Assembly (NCBI GenBank): GCA_019309945.1
Contig: JAFDFH010000184.1
Span: 1-5,667 of the forward strand
Direction: 5' to 3'
DNA length: 5,667 nt
From: Deltaproteobacteria bacterium
Lineage (GTDB): Bacteria; Desulfobacterota; Desulfobacteria; Desulfobacterales; JAFDFH01
Positions 5,630 to 5,667 of the stretch are shown here, piece after piece (within the stretch, counting starts at the first letter, position 1; each line of letters opens with the position of its first letter). A program made the translations under genes and the position numbers. The notes under the pieces were generated by a model. The model was not told the origin of the DNA. It saw only the letters and a list, made by a program, of their open reading frames with translations, and did not search any database.

Positions 5630-5667
5630 ACAGTGCCCCGAACAGCATAAATTGTTGATTGTAGCCT

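Noticed and set aside
5533..5667. A partial - strand gene entering from the right edge
   Set aside because: Only 44 codons are visible, with no recognisable motif. An open run of this length is expected fairly often by chance, so it is not listed as a gene.

Overview
The window carries part of a thiamin (vitamin B1) locus on the + strand and one unrelated, convergent kinase-family gene on the - strand. Codon use is mixed, GC looks moderate (judged by eye), and the start signals are AGGAG-type. Together with the unusual pairing of thiL-thiD-thiZXY with an ACAD10/11-type phosphotransferase, this suggests a free-living Gram-negative, perhaps in the Desulfobacterota. That placement is an inference from gene style; no marker gene in the window fixes the taxon.

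Layout: 1-828 is the 3' part of thiL (thiamin-monophosphate kinase), cut by the left edge. Four bases later thiD (HMP/HMP-P kinase) runs 833-1648. A 189-base gap (1649-1837) follows. It holds no gene and no recognisable TPP riboswitch; most of it is one 142-base imperfect palindrome (1676-1817) whose arms share a centre near base 1746. Next come three genes joined by 4-base ATGA overlaps: an ABC ATPase (thiZ), an inner-membrane permease (thiX) and a secreted substrate-binding protein of the THI5/NMT1 family (thiY). A small hairpin (4321-4340) lies between thiY and the convergent - strand gene at 4364-5428, an aminoglycoside-phosphotransferase-fold protein of the acyl-CoA-dehydrogenase-associated type. 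The last 239 bases contain no convincing gene. They hold a candidate promoter for the - strand gene, a tandem repeat with a 7-base period, a 13-base palindrome and a hairpin.

How the genes work together: ThiXYZ would import a pyrimidine thiamin precursor (HMP or a formylaminopyrimidine breakdown product). ThiD would phosphorylate the pyrimidine twice to HMP-PP. A thiamin-phosphate synthase (ThiE, not in the window) would join it to the thiazole, and ThiL would phosphorylate thiamin monophosphate to the cofactor TPP. The - strand gene has no evident link to thiamin and more likely belongs to acyl-CoA or hydroxy-acid metabolism.

Nothing here amounts to a clearly new multi-gene system. The least explained feature is the palindromic element between thiD and thiZ.
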